64,000 nucleotides of DNA from Sandaracinaceae bacterium (GTDB lineage Bacteria; Myxococcota_A; Polyangia; Polyangiales; Sandaracinaceae): the NCBI GenBank assembly GCA_020633195.1, contig JACKEC010000030.1, positions 1 to 64,000 of the forward strand. The letters run 5' to 3'. The position numbers and the translations under genes are program-made. The notes under the pieces are model-generated. The model ran no database searches. It had not been told where the DNA came from and saw only the letters and a program-made list of their open reading frames with translations. Shown here piece after piece: positions 10,050 to 18,570 of this stretch. The first letter of the stretch is position 1. Each line of letters opens with the position of its first letter.

Positions 10050-11704
10050 CGCGCGCGCTCCGCGGCGGCCTCGAGCCACGCCTCGTCGGCGTCCTCCTCG
10101 GCGAGATCCCCGCGCCAGAGCAGGATCACGCGCGCGAGGAGGGCGCCGGCCGTCTCGAGGTCCGTCGCGGCGAGCCGCCGCGCCGCGCTCACCGCGTCGT
10201 AGTCCGCGTTGAGCAGCATCGGGGGCCGCGCGATGAGCCGAAACGGATCGACCTGCACGTCGTCGTCGTCGAGCGCCGCGGGGAGCTCGTTGGGCCCCGC
10301 GAGGTAGAGCCGGGTGCTGCTCGCGCCCGAGAACCGCGCGAGCCGCGGCCCGCTGGGGCGACGGCCCACCGCGCCGAGGAGATCGCGCACCCGATCCATC
10401 AGGGCGAGATCCGATCCGCTCGCGTCCACCGGCGCGGCGAGGGTGAACGCGGCCCGCGCCTCCCGCAGCCCCGCGCCCGCGAACACGCCGAGGGTGCGCA
10501 GGTACGCCGGGGGGTTCTGCGCGATCGAGAGGTCCACGAGGCGCGCGCCCGCCCTCGCCGCCGCCGCCGTCAGCTCGTCCCGCGCCGACGTCGCGAAGAC
10601 GTTCTTCTGGCGGAGCGCCGACAGCGGGATCGTCGCGCGGCCGCCGACCGCCTCGGCGAGCGGGATCTGGATCGCGTCCCTGTCGAGGTCGAACCCGGCG
10701 TTCCACGCGCTCGCGAGCAGCGCCTCGATCGGCGGCTCCGTGCGCTCGCGCCGCGCGATCTGATCGAGCACGTCGTGGACGTGCTGCGTGAGGTGCCGCT
10801 CGACCACGCGGCGCGCGAAGCGCATCGCGCGCTCGTAGTGCTCGTCGCGACGGACGTTGTCACGGCTGAGCGTGTGCTCGAGCTTCGGATCCTGGATGGA
10901 GACCATGACCCGGCCGAGGAGATCTTTCCTCGTCTCGTGGAGGAGCAGGCCTCGGTTGAAGAAGCCGAGGTAGGGCTCCCCGTCGTGGGGGAGCCCGGCG
11001 ACCACCGTCGTCGGCCCGTCGGTCGCGCGGACCGAGACGAGCGCGTCGAGGCCGAGCGGGCGATCGACGCGGGACTCGTGGATCACCTCGCCCCCGACGA
11101 CGCTGGCCACGAAGCGGATCGGGATCTCGGCGTGGCGGCACCACTTGGCGAGCGCGCGGCCCGACCCCTTCACGAGCTCGTCGACCTCGCTCCGGCGCCG
11201 GCGCAGGCGCAGCGTCACCGTCGTGCCCGACCCGCCGCCCGCCTCGGCGCGGAACAGCTCGTAGGTCTGGTCGGCCTGGAGCGCTAGGGTCCACTGCACC
11301 CCGCGACCCTCGCTCGTGCGCACGGTGACGACCTCGGGGACGACCGCGAGCACCGACACGAAGCCGACCCCGAACTTCCCGATCTTGTCGGTCTGGCCCT
11401 CCTTGCCGGAGCGAAAGAGCACCGTCAGCTGCTCCTCGAGGATCTCGCGGCTCATCCCGCAGCCGTCGTCGCGGACCGCCACGTCGAGCGCCCCGATCGG
11501 ATCGGCGTCGGCCGCCGCCTCGGGGTCGGGCTCGAACGTCACCGAGATCGCGATGCTCGTCGCGCCCGCGTCGATGCTGTTCTGGACGAGCTCCCTGTAG
11601 AACGCGAGCGGATCGGCGAACTGCTGGATGAGCTCGTCGACGAGGCCGTCCTCGCGCCCTTCCTCGACCGGTGCGCTGCCGTAGCCCTCGCGGTAGGCGC
11701 CCAT
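10046..11704 (-). CDS. HSP90/sacsin-type GHKL ATPase
   Basis: This 552-residue ATP-binding protein of the GHKL superfamily is closest in layout to HSP90/HtpG and sacsin repeats. The motifs are intact: N-box ELVQNSIDAG (residues 38-47, with Glu38 and Asn42), the DDGCGM box (79-84) and the glycine lid GKFGVGF (109-115). The HSP90-like middle region follows, with the segment LSRDNVRRDEHY matching the place where HtpG has its NVSRE sequence. It is shorter than HtpG (about 620) and ends in a divergent C-terminal region. It starts with ATG 11704, 37 nt after the glutaredoxin-like gene, and overlaps the giant downstream gene by ATGA. A GATAGT hexamer 8 nt before the start suggests an internal leaderless promoter. 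I infer that it acts with the giant partner; the substrate is unknown. Confidence 0.9.
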   Translation of the reverse strand: MGAYREGYGSAPVEEGREDGLVDELIQQFADPLAFYRELVQNSIDAGATSIAISVTFEPDPEAAADADPIGALDVAVRDDGCGMSREILEEQLTVLFRSGKEGQTDKIGKFGVGFVSVLAVVPEVVTVRTSEGRGVQWTLALQADQTYELFRAEAGGGSGTTVTLRLRRRRSEVDELVKGSGRALAKWCRHAEIPIRFVASVVGGEVIHESRVDRPLGLDALVSVRATDGPTTVVAGLPHDGEPYLGFFNRGLLLHETRKDLLGRVMVSIQDPKLEHTLSRDNVRRDEHYERAMRFARRVVERHLTQHVHDVLDQIARRERTEPPIEALLASAWNAGFDLDRDAIQIPLAEAVGGRATIPLSALRQKNVFATSARDELTAAAARAGARLVDLSIAQNPPAYLRTLGVFAGAGLREARAAFTLAAPVDASGSDLALMDRVRDLLGAVGRRPSGPRLARFSGASSTRLYLAGPNELPAALDDDDVQVDPFRLIARPPMLLNADYDAVSAARRLAATDLETAGALLARVILLWRGDLAEEDADEAWLEAAAERAR

Positions 11705-11712
11705 CGGCGCCC

Positions 11713-11718
11713 ACTATC
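11713..11718 (-). promoter_or_regulatory. candidate -10 element of the GHKL ATPase gene
   Basis: On the minus strand the sequence reads GATAGT, ending 8 nt before ATG 11704. At that distance a transcript would be nearly leaderless. No good -35 is evident. It lies in the 37-nt gap after the upstream gene and would let the ATPase pair be expressed separately. Confidence 0.35.
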
Positions 11719-11741
11719 GCACAACGGCGCCCGCTCCGATC

Positions 11742-12413
11742 TCAGATGGGGGCGGCGGGCTGGCTCTGCTGGATCGCTCGCTCGAGCGCGCCGCGGTCGA
11801 AGCCCGCGATGATCGTCCCGCGGAAGTCGATGACGGGGATCCCGCTCGGGTTCACGCCGGCGCCGCGCGCGGCCTCCATCATCGCCTGGCGCGCGCCGGG
11901 CTCGCGCTCGATGTCGCGCTCGACGAACGGGATGTTGCGCTGGCGAAGGAACGCCTCGGCCTGGCGGCACGCGCCGCACCAGGAGGCGCCGTAGATGATG
12001 ACGTCGGCGTCCGGGTCCTGTCCGTCGGCCGCGGCGACGGGCGCCGGCCGCGCGCTCGCCGCCTCGACGCGCGCGTCGAACGCCTCGCGCGGCATGCGCC
12101 GCACCTCGTAGCCGTCGCCGGCCGCGCGGCTCAGGTCGGCCACGTAGACGAGGCTCGGGTCGAGGCCCTCCTCGGGCGACAGGGTCAGGTCGTCGACGCG
12201 GACCATCGCGCGGTGCCCCTCGGGGATCTCGGACCGGCGCGACGCGGCGTGGGCGCCCTCGTCGTCGAACCACACGAGCAGGAGCCCCTCCGCCTCGCCG
12301 CTCACCTCGAACGGCGGCGTGACGACCTCGCCCTCGTCGGGCACGACCTCGGTGTCCTCGGAGCAGCCGAGGGCCAGGGTCACCGAGACCAACAGGGGGA
12401 GCGCGGCGCGCAT
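11742..12413 (-). CDS. glutaredoxin/thioredoxin-fold lipoprotein
   Basis: This is a 223-residue predicted lipoprotein. The signal peptide ends in LALGC, with Cys17 as the lipidated residue. Residues 138-215 form a glutaredoxin-like domain: VIIYGASWCGACRQAE with the redox pair Cys146/Cys149, followed by a cis-Pro segment (SGIPVIDF) and GFD, as in glutaredoxin-3-like proteins. The N-terminal 120 residues are acidic and unassigned. It probably acts as a thiol-disulfide exchange protein at the envelope. It is the first gene of the minus-strand run with the GHKL ATPase (37 nt gap). Its start lies only 9 bp from an ATG on the other strand, so the promoters must overlap the neighbouring gene. Confidence 0.85.
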   Translation of the reverse strand: MRAALPLLVSVTLALGCSEDTEVVPDEGEVVTPPFEVSGEAEGLLLVWFDDEGAHAASRRSEIPEGHRAMVRVDDLTLSPEEGLDPSLVYVADLSRAAGDGYEVRRMPREAFDARVEAASARPAPVAAADGQDPDADVIIYGASWCGACRQAEAFLRQRNIPFVERDIEREPGARQAMMEAARGAGVNPSGIPVIDFRGTIIAGFDRGALERAIQQSQPAAPI

Positions 12414-12452
12414 GACGGGACTATGCTTCGCCCCTCCTCTCGTCGCCACCCC
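12414..12452. promoter_or_regulatory. compact divergent promoter region
   Basis: The spacer between the glutaredoxin-like gene (minus) and the aminopeptidase gene (plus) contains TATGCT at 12422-12427 on the plus strand. The overlapping minus-strand reading CATAGT lies 6 nt before ATG 12413. One AT-rich core may therefore serve both directions. The assignment rests on hexamer resemblance only. Confidence 0.35.
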
Positions 12453-13478
12453 GTGAGCCGCCGCTTCCTCAGCCAGACGCCGCTCGACGTCAAGCTCACC
12501 CAGGCCGCCCGCAACGCGGTCGGGACCTGCCTCGGGGTCCGCGCCGACGAGCGCTGCACGCTGATCGTGGAGCGCTCGATGGTGACGCTCTCGGCGACGT
12601 TCGAGCACGCGCTGCGCGAGCTCGGCTGCGCGCTCACGATCTTCCGCCTCGACGCCGAGGCGTGCGCGGATCCGAAGGTCGTCGACGAGGTGCTCACGCG
12701 CCTGCGCGCGTCCGACGCCTCGCTCCTGATCTCGACGCCGGAGGGGATCCCGGCGAGCCTCCGCCGGCGCGTCTGCGCCGAGACCCGGACCCGCCGTCAC
12801 GCCCACATGCCGGGGCTCACGACGTCGATGATGTACCAGTCGATGCGGGCGGACTATCGCGAGGTCCAGCGCCTCGGCGAGCGCCTGATCGGCGAGCTCG
12901 CGCGCGGCGGCACCCTGCGCGTTCGCACCCCGCGCGGGACCGACCTGAGCGTCGAGATCGAGCCCCGCTTCCGGTGGCACAACGAGGGCGGGATCCTCCG
13001 CGCGCCCGGCTGGATGAACCTCCCCGCGGGCGAGGTGATCACCACCCCCGGATCCGTCGACGGCGTGCTCGTCCCCGACGGCGGCGCCTACGACGAGGAG
13101 GCCGAGGCGTTCCCGTCGTCGCTCCGGATGACGATGCGCTTCGAGGGCGGCGCGCTCGTCGATCTCGACGGCCCGACCGAGGACACGACGCGCCTGCTCG
13201 CGATCCTCGACGGCGCCAAGAACGGCCGGCGCGTCGGTCAGGTCGCGTTCGGCACGAACCTCGGGGTGCTCGCCCAGGTGGGCGAGCTCCTGCAAGACCT
13301 CAAGCTCCCCGGGTTCCACCTCTCGTTCGGCCACTCCGCGCCCGAGCTCACCGGCGCGGAGTGGGAGAGCCCGATCGAGTGCCCGGTGCTGATCCGCAAG
13401 CCCGACGTGGACTTCGGGGACCTGCCGATCCTGCGCGGCGGCAAGTACGTCGACCGCCTCCGCGAGCCTCAGTTGTAG
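12453..13478 (+). CDS. M29-like aminopeptidase
   Basis: This 341-residue metallo-aminopeptidase resembles the thermophilic M29 family (AmpS/AmpT/leucyl aminopeptidase), which removes N-terminal residues from peptides with a two-metal site. The segment NLPAGEVITTPGSVDG at the centre is the family's hallmark loop, supplying a metal-binding Glu. Downstream are VAFGTNLGV and HLSFGHSAPE, matching the later Glu/His ligand blocks. No signal peptide is seen, so it is cytoplasmic. I prefer GTG 12453 because ATG 12423 overlaps the only -10-like hexamer (TATGCT); ATG 12423 would add ten residues. Its end overlaps the convergent kinase gene by 10 nt. The family call is fairly firm; the substrate is unknown. 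Confidence 0.82.
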   Translation: MSRRFLSQTPLDVKLTQAARNAVGTCLGVRADERCTLIVERSMVTLSATFEHALRELGCALTIFRLDAEACADPKVVDEVLTRLRASDASLLISTPEGIPASLRRRVCAETRTRRHAHMPGLTTSMMYQSMRADYREVQRLGERLIGELARGGTLRVRTPRGTDLSVEIEPRFRWHNEGGILRAPGWMNLPAGEVITTPGSVDGVLVPDGGAYDEEAEAFPSSLRMTMRFEGGALVDLDGPTEDTTRLLAILDGAKNGRRVGQVAFGTNLGVLAQVGELLQDLKLPGFHLSFGHSAPELTGAEWESPIECPVLIRKPDVDFGDLPILRGGKYVDRLREPQL

Positions 13479-15208
13479 CGGCCGAGCGAGACGCGGAACT
13501 CCATCGGCCCCTCCTCGGTCGGCTGCGGCCAGGTGAACTCGCCGAGCGCGTGGTTGACGCAGCTCACGACCGGCGGATCGATCGGGCAGTACACGAACGG
13601 GCGGAACGTGAAGGGCTGGCCCGCGCCGGCCGTGCTCACGATCCAGTTCTGGCCGTCGAGGAACCCATGGCCGCGGTAGCAGCCCGTGACCGCGTCGCCG
13701 ATCTGCGCGCTCACCCGCGAGGTGAGGCCGCGCAGGTCCTCGCGGTCCGCGCGGTTGCTCTGCCAGTTGTAGCCGATGAAGCGGATGTGCTCGCGGCGGA
13801 TGATCGGGAGATCGCGCTGCTCGCCGCGGCACGTCACGGCTTGCGCACGGGGCACGTGAGGGCGCGCGGGTCGGTCGGGTGTGGCCGCCTCGTCATCCGC
13901 CGCCGTGTCGTCCGTGTCGTCCGTGTCGTCAGCCGCCGTGTCGTCCGCGTCGGCCGCCGTGTCCTCGCCGTCGTCGCCGGCCGTGTCGTCCGGCGCCGGG
14001 GTGTCGGCGCGGGGCTCGAGCGGGTGCATCGACTCGTCGGGATCCGCGGGGGGATCCGTGGCCTCGACGTCCGACGGCGTCGACGGGGGGTCGTCCGCGG
14101 TCGCGACCTGGCGCGGGGGATCGCCCTGCCGCGCGAAGGCGAGCCAGCCCACGAGCCCGAGCGCCACGAACAGGAGCGCGACGAGCGCGACGAGCGCCGG
14201 CACGAGCGAGCTCCGCGACGACGGAGCCGGTGTCGGCGCGGGGGGCGCGGGGGTCAGCGAGTCGACCTCCGCCGCGCGCATCTGCGCCGCGGTCGGCGCC
14301 GTGGCGGCGGTGACCGGCGCCGACGTGACCGACGCGAACGGGAGGAGAACCTCGCGCACCTCGTCGCAGCTCGCCGGGCGATCCGCGGGCCGCTTCGCGA
14401 GCATCCGATCCACGAGGTTGCGGATCTCCTCGGGGACGTCGAGGCGCCACCGCTCGATCTTGGGCGCGGGCTCGGTGCAGATCTTGAGGACGAGCGTCGT
14501 GTACGCGTCGGCGTCGAACGGGCGCTGCCCGGTCAGCGCTTCGAAGAGGATCACGCCCATCGCGAAGATGTCGCTGCGGTGATCGACGTCCTTGCGCCCC
14601 TGACACTGCTCCGGGGACATGTAGTACGGGGTCCCGAGCGCGATGCCGGTCTTGGTCAGCGCCTGGTCGCCGTCGGCGCCCACGTGCATCTTCGAGATCC
14701 CGAAGTCGAGCACCTTCACGAAGTCCGGGTCGCCCTTGAACTCGGTGAGGAAGATGTTCGCGGGCTTGAGATCGCGGTGGACGATGCCCTTCGCGTGCGC
14801 GGCCGACAGCGCGCTGCAGACCTGCTCGAGGATGTGGACGATGCGCCCGATCGGCTCCGGTCCGTCCGCCTGGAGGTCCGTGTCCCAGTCCTTCCCCTCG
14901 AGGAATTCGAGGATCATGTACGGGCGCCCGTCGTCCGTCGTGCCGAGGTCGGTGACCTCGATGATGTGCGGGTGACCGATCGCCGACGCGGCCTGCGCCT
15001 CGCGCTGGAAGCGCCCGACGAGCTCGCCGTCGTCCCGGTGCTTCGCGTGCAGCACCTTGACCGCCACGCGCTTCTTGATGAGGACGTGCTCGCCCTCGTA
15101 GACGGCGCCCATGCCGCCGTCGCCGACCTTGCGGACGACGCGGTAGCGCTCCTGGAGCACGGCCCCGATCAACGGGTCCGAGCCGTCGGCGGCGGGGGGC
15201 TCGGACAC
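13469..15208 (-). CDS. membrane Ser/Thr protein kinase with extracytoplasmic C-terminal domain
   Basis: This 579-residue Hanks-type kinase has a Gly-rich loop KVGDGGMGAVYEG (28-39), catalytic Lys51, HRDLKPAN (144-151), DFG (168-170) and SPE (198-200), so it should be active. A Pro/Ala-rich linker precedes one transmembrane helix (about 335-358). The outside part starts with an Asp/Thr-rich low-complexity tract (about 380-450) and ends in a roughly 125-residue domain with paired Cys (TCRGEQ, GCYRGHG, YCPIDP, SCVNH). That domain resembles the AgmX/TonB-like C-terminal modules common in myxobacteria. It starts with GTG 15208, 12 nt after the small spike-like gene, so the two may be co-transcribed. 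The extracytoplasmic domain is probably the sensor; the signal and targets are unknown. Confidence 0.93.
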   Translation of the reverse strand: MSEPPAADGSDPLIGAVLQERYRVVRKVGDGGMGAVYEGEHVLIKKRVAVKVLHAKHRDDGELVGRFQREAQAASAIGHPHIIEVTDLGTTDDGRPYMILEFLEGKDWDTDLQADGPEPIGRIVHILEQVCSALSAAHAKGIVHRDLKPANIFLTEFKGDPDFVKVLDFGISKMHVGADGDQALTKTGIALGTPYYMSPEQCQGRKDVDHRSDIFAMGVILFEALTGQRPFDADAYTTLVLKICTEPAPKIERWRLDVPEEIRNLVDRMLAKRPADRPASCDEVREVLLPFASVTSAPVTAATAPTAAQMRAAEVDSLTPAPPAPTPAPSSRSSLVPALVALVALLFVALGLVGWLAFARQGDPPRQVATADDPPSTPSDVEATDPPADPDESMHPLEPRADTPAPDDTAGDDGEDTAADADDTAADDTDDTDDTAADDEAATPDRPARPHVPRAQAVTCRGEQRDLPIIRREHIRFIGYNWQSNRADREDLRGLTSRVSAQIGDAVTGCYRGHGFLDGQNWIVSTAGAGQPFTFRPFVYCPIDPPVVSCVNHALGEFTWPQPTEEGPMEFRVSLGRYN

Positions 15209-15220
15209 GTCAGCCCTCGC

Positions 15221-15622
15221 TCACCGGCGCTTCGTCCGGGCGACGTCCGAGAGCTGGTCGTCGCCCATCTGGGTCCCCGTGAACAGCGGCAGCGGCGGCC
15301 CGCTCGGCCCCATCGCGGTGGGGTGCGTGTGGACGTCGTACTTCATCTGCCAGAACTCGTTGAGCAGCGACTTGAGCGCGTCGCCGAGGACGAGCCGCTC
15401 GCCCGCGCCGCCGCCCAGATCGATGCGGACGTTCGATCCGTCGGAGGTGACCTGGAACACGGTGGCCCCGTCGACGACGACGTTGAAGGCGCGCCCCGGG
15501 CTCAGCCGGACGTAGACGTCGCCGGCGAGCGCGGCGCTGGTGTCGACGATGAAGTCGCCGCCGTGATCGATCTCGATCGTGCTGTCGGCGAACGACTCGA
15601 TCGCCGTGGGTGAATCAGACAT
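15221..15622 (-). CDS. small protein with phage-baseplate/VgrG-spike-like C-terminus
   Basis: This 133-residue protein is unassigned as a whole. Residues 1-75 are beta-rich (short repeating strands with DGSNVRIDLGGG). The C-terminal part, with LGDALKSLLNEFW followed by HTHPTAMGPSGPPLP, closely resembles the ends of gpV/VgrG-like spike and baseplate assembly proteins of phages and contractile systems, including the His-x-His-Pro element. No tail, sheath or T6SS genes lie nearby. It therefore looks like an isolated, possibly domesticated module. It ends 12 nt upstream of the kinase start and is preceded by an AGGGGG stretch about 10 nt before ATG 15622. Function is unknown. Confidence 0.72.
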   Translation of the reverse strand: MSDSPTAIESFADSTIEIDHGGDFIVDTSAALAGDVYVRLSPGRAFNVVVDGATVFQVTSDGSNVRIDLGGGAGERLVLGDALKSLLNEFWQMKYDVHTHPTAMGPSGPPLPLFTGTQMGDDQLSDVARTKRR

Positions 15623-15732
15623 CGCGATGGGCCCCCTGGTTGTCGACGGTCACCTAGGCGCGAATACCACGGCCGCGCGCGGGGGCGCTACGGGTTGACC
15701 CGACGAGGCCGATCGCGTGTACTGGCTCGCGG

Positions 15733-16260
15733 ATGGCGGACGAGCCTGCGGTAGACGATTTCGCGTCGACGGCGGTGGACCGCGAGGCCGTCTCGTTCGA
15801 CGAGCCCGCGCCGGCCACGGCGGCCCCGGCGGCCCCGCCCGAGCGCGGCGGAGAGCCCGACTGGGCGGGCACGCTCCCGCGGGCCAACGCGGTCGCCGTC
15901 CCGATCCCGGCGACGCCCGAGCCCGTGGCGCCCGCTCCGGCGCCCGCCGCGCCGGCGCCCGCGGCGCCCGAGCCCGTCGACCCGATGGAGCTCGCCGAGA
16001 CGTCGCATCGACAGGGCGCGGTCAAGCTCTCCGAGGAGCCTCCGCTGAACCAGCTCGAGGAGGACCGACGCATCGCCGCCGAGGGCCGCGCCGCCGGGTG
16101 GAAGCCCGGGTCGAAGACCCCGGACGCCGAGGACAAGGCCCTCCGGGTCGGCCTCTGGGTCGTCGTCGGGCTCGTCGCCCTGCTCGTCCTCGGGCTCTGC
16201 GGGGGGCTCGGCTGGACGCTCCTCGAGGAGCCCGAAGCAGCCGGCGCGGTCGACGAGTAG
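15733..16260 (+). CDS. Pro/Ala-rich single-pass membrane protein
   Basis: This protein has 175 residues. The first 90 are acidic then Pro/Ala-rich (runs of PAPAAPAPA type) and likely disordered. After a short charged helix (about 95-110), residues about 140-163 form one hydrophobic segment, WVVVGLVALLVLGLCGGLGW, leaving a short acidic tail. No signal peptide is seen, so it is a tail-proximal anchored protein with the N-terminus in the cytoplasm. I do not recognise a family. Its stop abuts the convergent lipoprotein gene (0 nt gap). The coding bias matches the neighbours, which supports a real gene. Confidence 0.65.
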   Translation: MADEPAVDDFASTAVDREAVSFDEPAPATAAPAAPPERGGEPDWAGTLPRANAVAVPIPATPEPVAPAPAPAAPAPAAPEPVDPMELAETSHRQGAVKLSEEPPLNQLEEDRRIAAEGRAAGWKPGSKTPDAEDKALRVGLWVVVGLVALLVLGLCGGLGWTLLEEPEAAGAVDE

Positions 16261-16713
16261 CTACTCCGGATCGGAGCCGCCCCGACGGTGGCGCCGGTAG
16301 CGCACCTCGAGGTCGCGGGTCAGCCGGTGGCACGTGTCGAACATCGATCGGGAGCGCTCGATCAGGTCGCTGCTCCGGCGGATGTCGCCCTCGATGCGCT
16401 GACGCGTCGTGATCGGGATCTGCGACTCCTCCTCGTAGCGCTCGATCTCGGTCCGCGCGCCCGCGGTCAGCGACTCCGCCTGGATGATCGTCTGGTGGGC
16501 CTCCACGCACGCGTCGCGAGCCCGGGTGACCTCCGGCGCGCTGAGCGGGAGGGACGCCAGCGACTCCACGAGGCGCTGCCGGTCGGCGAGCGGGTCGTCG
16601 AGATCGATGCGCTGAACGCGGTCGAGGAAGATGATCGCGTCGTTGCGCGCGTCCGGCTCACAGCCGAGCAGCGTCGCGACGAGGGTCAACAGGGCGAGCA
16701 GACGAGCGGTCAC
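16261..16713 (-). CDS. small helical lipoprotein
   Basis: This is a 150-residue predicted lipoprotein. The signal peptide ends in TLLGC at about residue 18. The rest is strongly helical with two conserved-looking Cys (DACVEAH and DTCHRL), possibly a coiled-coil hairpin, and a basic tail RYRRHRRGG. It starts with GTG 16713; TACGGT lies 8 nt upstream as a candidate -10. No family is recognised. It follows the stress-protein gene by 36 nt and may be transcribed alone. Confidence 0.72.
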   Translation of the reverse strand: MTARLLALLTLVATLLGCEPDARNDAIIFLDRVQRIDLDDPLADRQRLVESLASLPLSAPEVTRARDACVEAHQTIIQAESLTAGARTEIERYEEESQIPITTRQRIEGDIRRSSDLIERSRSMFDTCHRLTRDLEVRYRRHRRGGSDPE

Positions 16714-16749
16714 GCGGCCGGACCGTAGCGCGTGCGGGCCACCCGCGCC

Positions 16750-17235
16750 CTACTCCTCCTCTTCGGCCGAGGGCTCGGGCGGCGGCTCGCGGACGGACAG
16801 CACGTCCGCGTGCGCGAACTGCACCACGCGCTCGGCGACGCTGCCCATGATGAAGCGCGACCACCCGCGCCGACCGTGGGTAGCCAGGACGATGAGGTCC
16901 GGCTTCAGCTCCACGTCGGCGGTGAGGATCTCGTCGGTGGGATCCCCGATGCGGACGAGGCACACCACCTCGGTCGCGCCGGCCAGGACCTCGTCCGGGA
17001 TCCGCTCGAGGAGCGCCGCCTCGGCCGCCTCCTTGGCGCGCTTCTTCAGCGACGCGTCGCTCTGGACCTCGTAGTGCGAGATGAGCGGGCTCGGCATCTC
17101 CGGCTGCGGGAGCACCGTCATCGCCGTGAACTTGCACCCGGCCGCGGCGGCGAGCGACGCCGCCTTGCGCAGCGCGAGATCGCCGAGCTCCGAGAAGTCC
17201 GTGCACCCGAGGATGTGGTGATAGTCGACCGTCAA
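16750..17235 (-). CDS. universal stress protein (UspA family)
   Basis: This 161-residue protein is a single Usp domain. It has the beta1 segment HHILGCTDFSELGD and the nucleotide-binding signature ATHGRRGWSRFIMGSVAERV (G-x2-G-x9-G-S) near the C-terminus, so it is an ATP-binding type. It ends in a Glu-rich tail. The start codon is TTG (17235), supported by AAGGAG placed 6 nt upstream, a much clearer ribosome site than most genes here have. It lies 18 nt after the HEAT-repeat lipoprotein gene, probably in one operon with it. Its role is presumably stress adaptation; the partner is unknown. Confidence 0.92.
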   Translation of the reverse strand: MTVDYHHILGCTDFSELGDLALRKAASLAAAAGCKFTAMTVLPQPEMPSPLISHYEVQSDASLKKRAKEAAEAALLERIPDEVLAGATEVVCLVRIGDPTDEILTADVELKPDLIVLATHGRRGWSRFIMGSVAERVVQFAHADVLSVREPPPEPSAEEEE

Positions 17236-17253
17236 CGAACGCTCCTTGAGGCC

Positions 17254-18570
17254 TCAGCTGGCCGCCGCGGCGGCGAGGATGCCACCCGCCGCGAAGATAC
17301 GCACGAACGCGTCGGGGTCACGGAGCGCGCCGCGCACCGCGTCCGGCCGCATCGCGTCCCGGGCCAGCGCGCGCGCCGCCGTCCGGCGCGTCAGCGACGG
17401 CTCGTCGGCGTCGGCGAGCACCTCCGCGAGCACCGCCCGCGCGCCTTCGTGGTCGTCGGCGCCGAGCAGCGCCGCGGCCTGGACCCGCGTCATCGGGGTG
17501 CCCTCGAGCAGCGCCTCGAGCGCCCGCCGGCCCGCCGCGTCCTCGCGCCGGTGGAGCGCCCGCGCGAAGGCGAGCCGGACCGACTCGTCGGACTCGGTGG
17601 CGAGCGCCTCGCGGACCGCGTCCATCGGCGCCTCGGCGTCCCGAGGGAGCCCCGTGAGCGCCACGCCCGCCTGGATGCGCAGCCCCGCGTCCTCCGACGC
17701 GAGCGCGCGCCGCAAGAACGATCGCGCCGGGCTGGCCGCGGCCTCGTCCTCGTCGGTCGCGAGGAGCCGCGCCGCCTCGATCCCCTCGGCGCTGACCGAG
17801 ATCTCGAGCAGCGACAGCAGCGCCGCGCGGGCCGCCCCGGGATCCGCGAGAGCGAGCGCGTCGACCGCGGCCATGCGCACGTTCGGCGCGGGGTCGCCGA
17901 GGCGCTCGCGCAGCACGTCGGTGACCGTCTCCCCGGCGCGCCGCAGCGCCCCGACCGCCGCCGCGCGGACCTCGGCCTCGGCGTCGGTGCGCGCGATCAC
18001 GGAGAGCGCCTCGCGCACCTCGTCCACCGCGGCGACCGCCCCGAGCTGCCGCACCGCCGCGGCGCGGAGCGTCACGTCTTCGGCGCGCGCGTGCTCGAGC
18101 AGCAGCGCGCGATCGAGCTCGGGGTCCATGCCGAGCACCGCCGCCGCGAGGATCGCCGGATCGTCGCGATCCGCGAGGGAGCGCAGCGCGAGCCGGGCGT
18201 CGGCGTCGCCGCGCCGCGCGAGGAGCACCAGCGCGCCGAGCCGCGTCGGCCCGACCCCCGGCTCCTGCGAGAGCTCGCGCAGCATGGGCGCGCCGGCCGT
18301 CCCCGCGAGCCCGAGCTGCGTCAGTGCGGCGGACCGAACCGCGTCCTCCTCCGCATGCACCTCTCGGTCGAGGATCCTCGCGGCGACCCGACCGAGCAGG
18401 TCGGCGTCACCGCCCTCGCGCTCCCGGAGCTCGTCGTAGGCTTCGAGCGCCCCGTCGATGTCGTCGGCCTCCACGGCGGCGACCACGCGGCCTCGCGGGC
18501 CCGCGCCACAGCCGCCGAGCCCGAACGCCGCGAGCGCGAGCGCGCCGAGAATGCCCACGGGCAGCCGCAT
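17254..18570 (-). CDS. HEAT-repeat lipoprotein
   Basis: This 438-residue predicted lipoprotein has a signal peptide ending in GLGGC at about residue 21. The whole mature part is made of about ten HEAT/PBS-lyase-type helical repeats, recognisable by recurring DxxVRxAAVxAL-like units (for example EVRAAAVGAL, NVRMAAVDAL, SVRLAFARAL). Such scaffolds bind proteins at the envelope. It is expressed divergently from the DUF4062 gene with only 20 bp between the two start codons; TATCCT ends 7 nt before ATG 18570. It is followed by the stress-protein gene after 18 nt. The specific function is unknown. Confidence 0.86.
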   Translation of the reverse strand: MRLPVGILGALALAAFGLGGCGAGPRGRVVAAVEADDIDGALEAYDELREREGGDADLLGRVAARILDREVHAEEDAVRSAALTQLGLAGTAGAPMLRELSQEPGVGPTRLGALVLLARRGDADARLALRSLADRDDPAILAAAVLGMDPELDRALLLEHARAEDVTLRAAAVRQLGAVAAVDEVREALSVIARTDAEAEVRAAAVGALRRAGETVTDVLRERLGDPAPNVRMAAVDALALADPGAARAALLSLLEISVSAEGIEAARLLATDEDEAAASPARSFLRRALASEDAGLRIQAGVALTGLPRDAEAPMDAVREALATESDESVRLAFARALHRREDAAGRRALEALLEGTPMTRVQAAALLGADDHEGARAVLAEVLADADEPSLTRRTAARALARDAMRPDAVRGALRDPDAFVRIFAAGGILAAAAAS

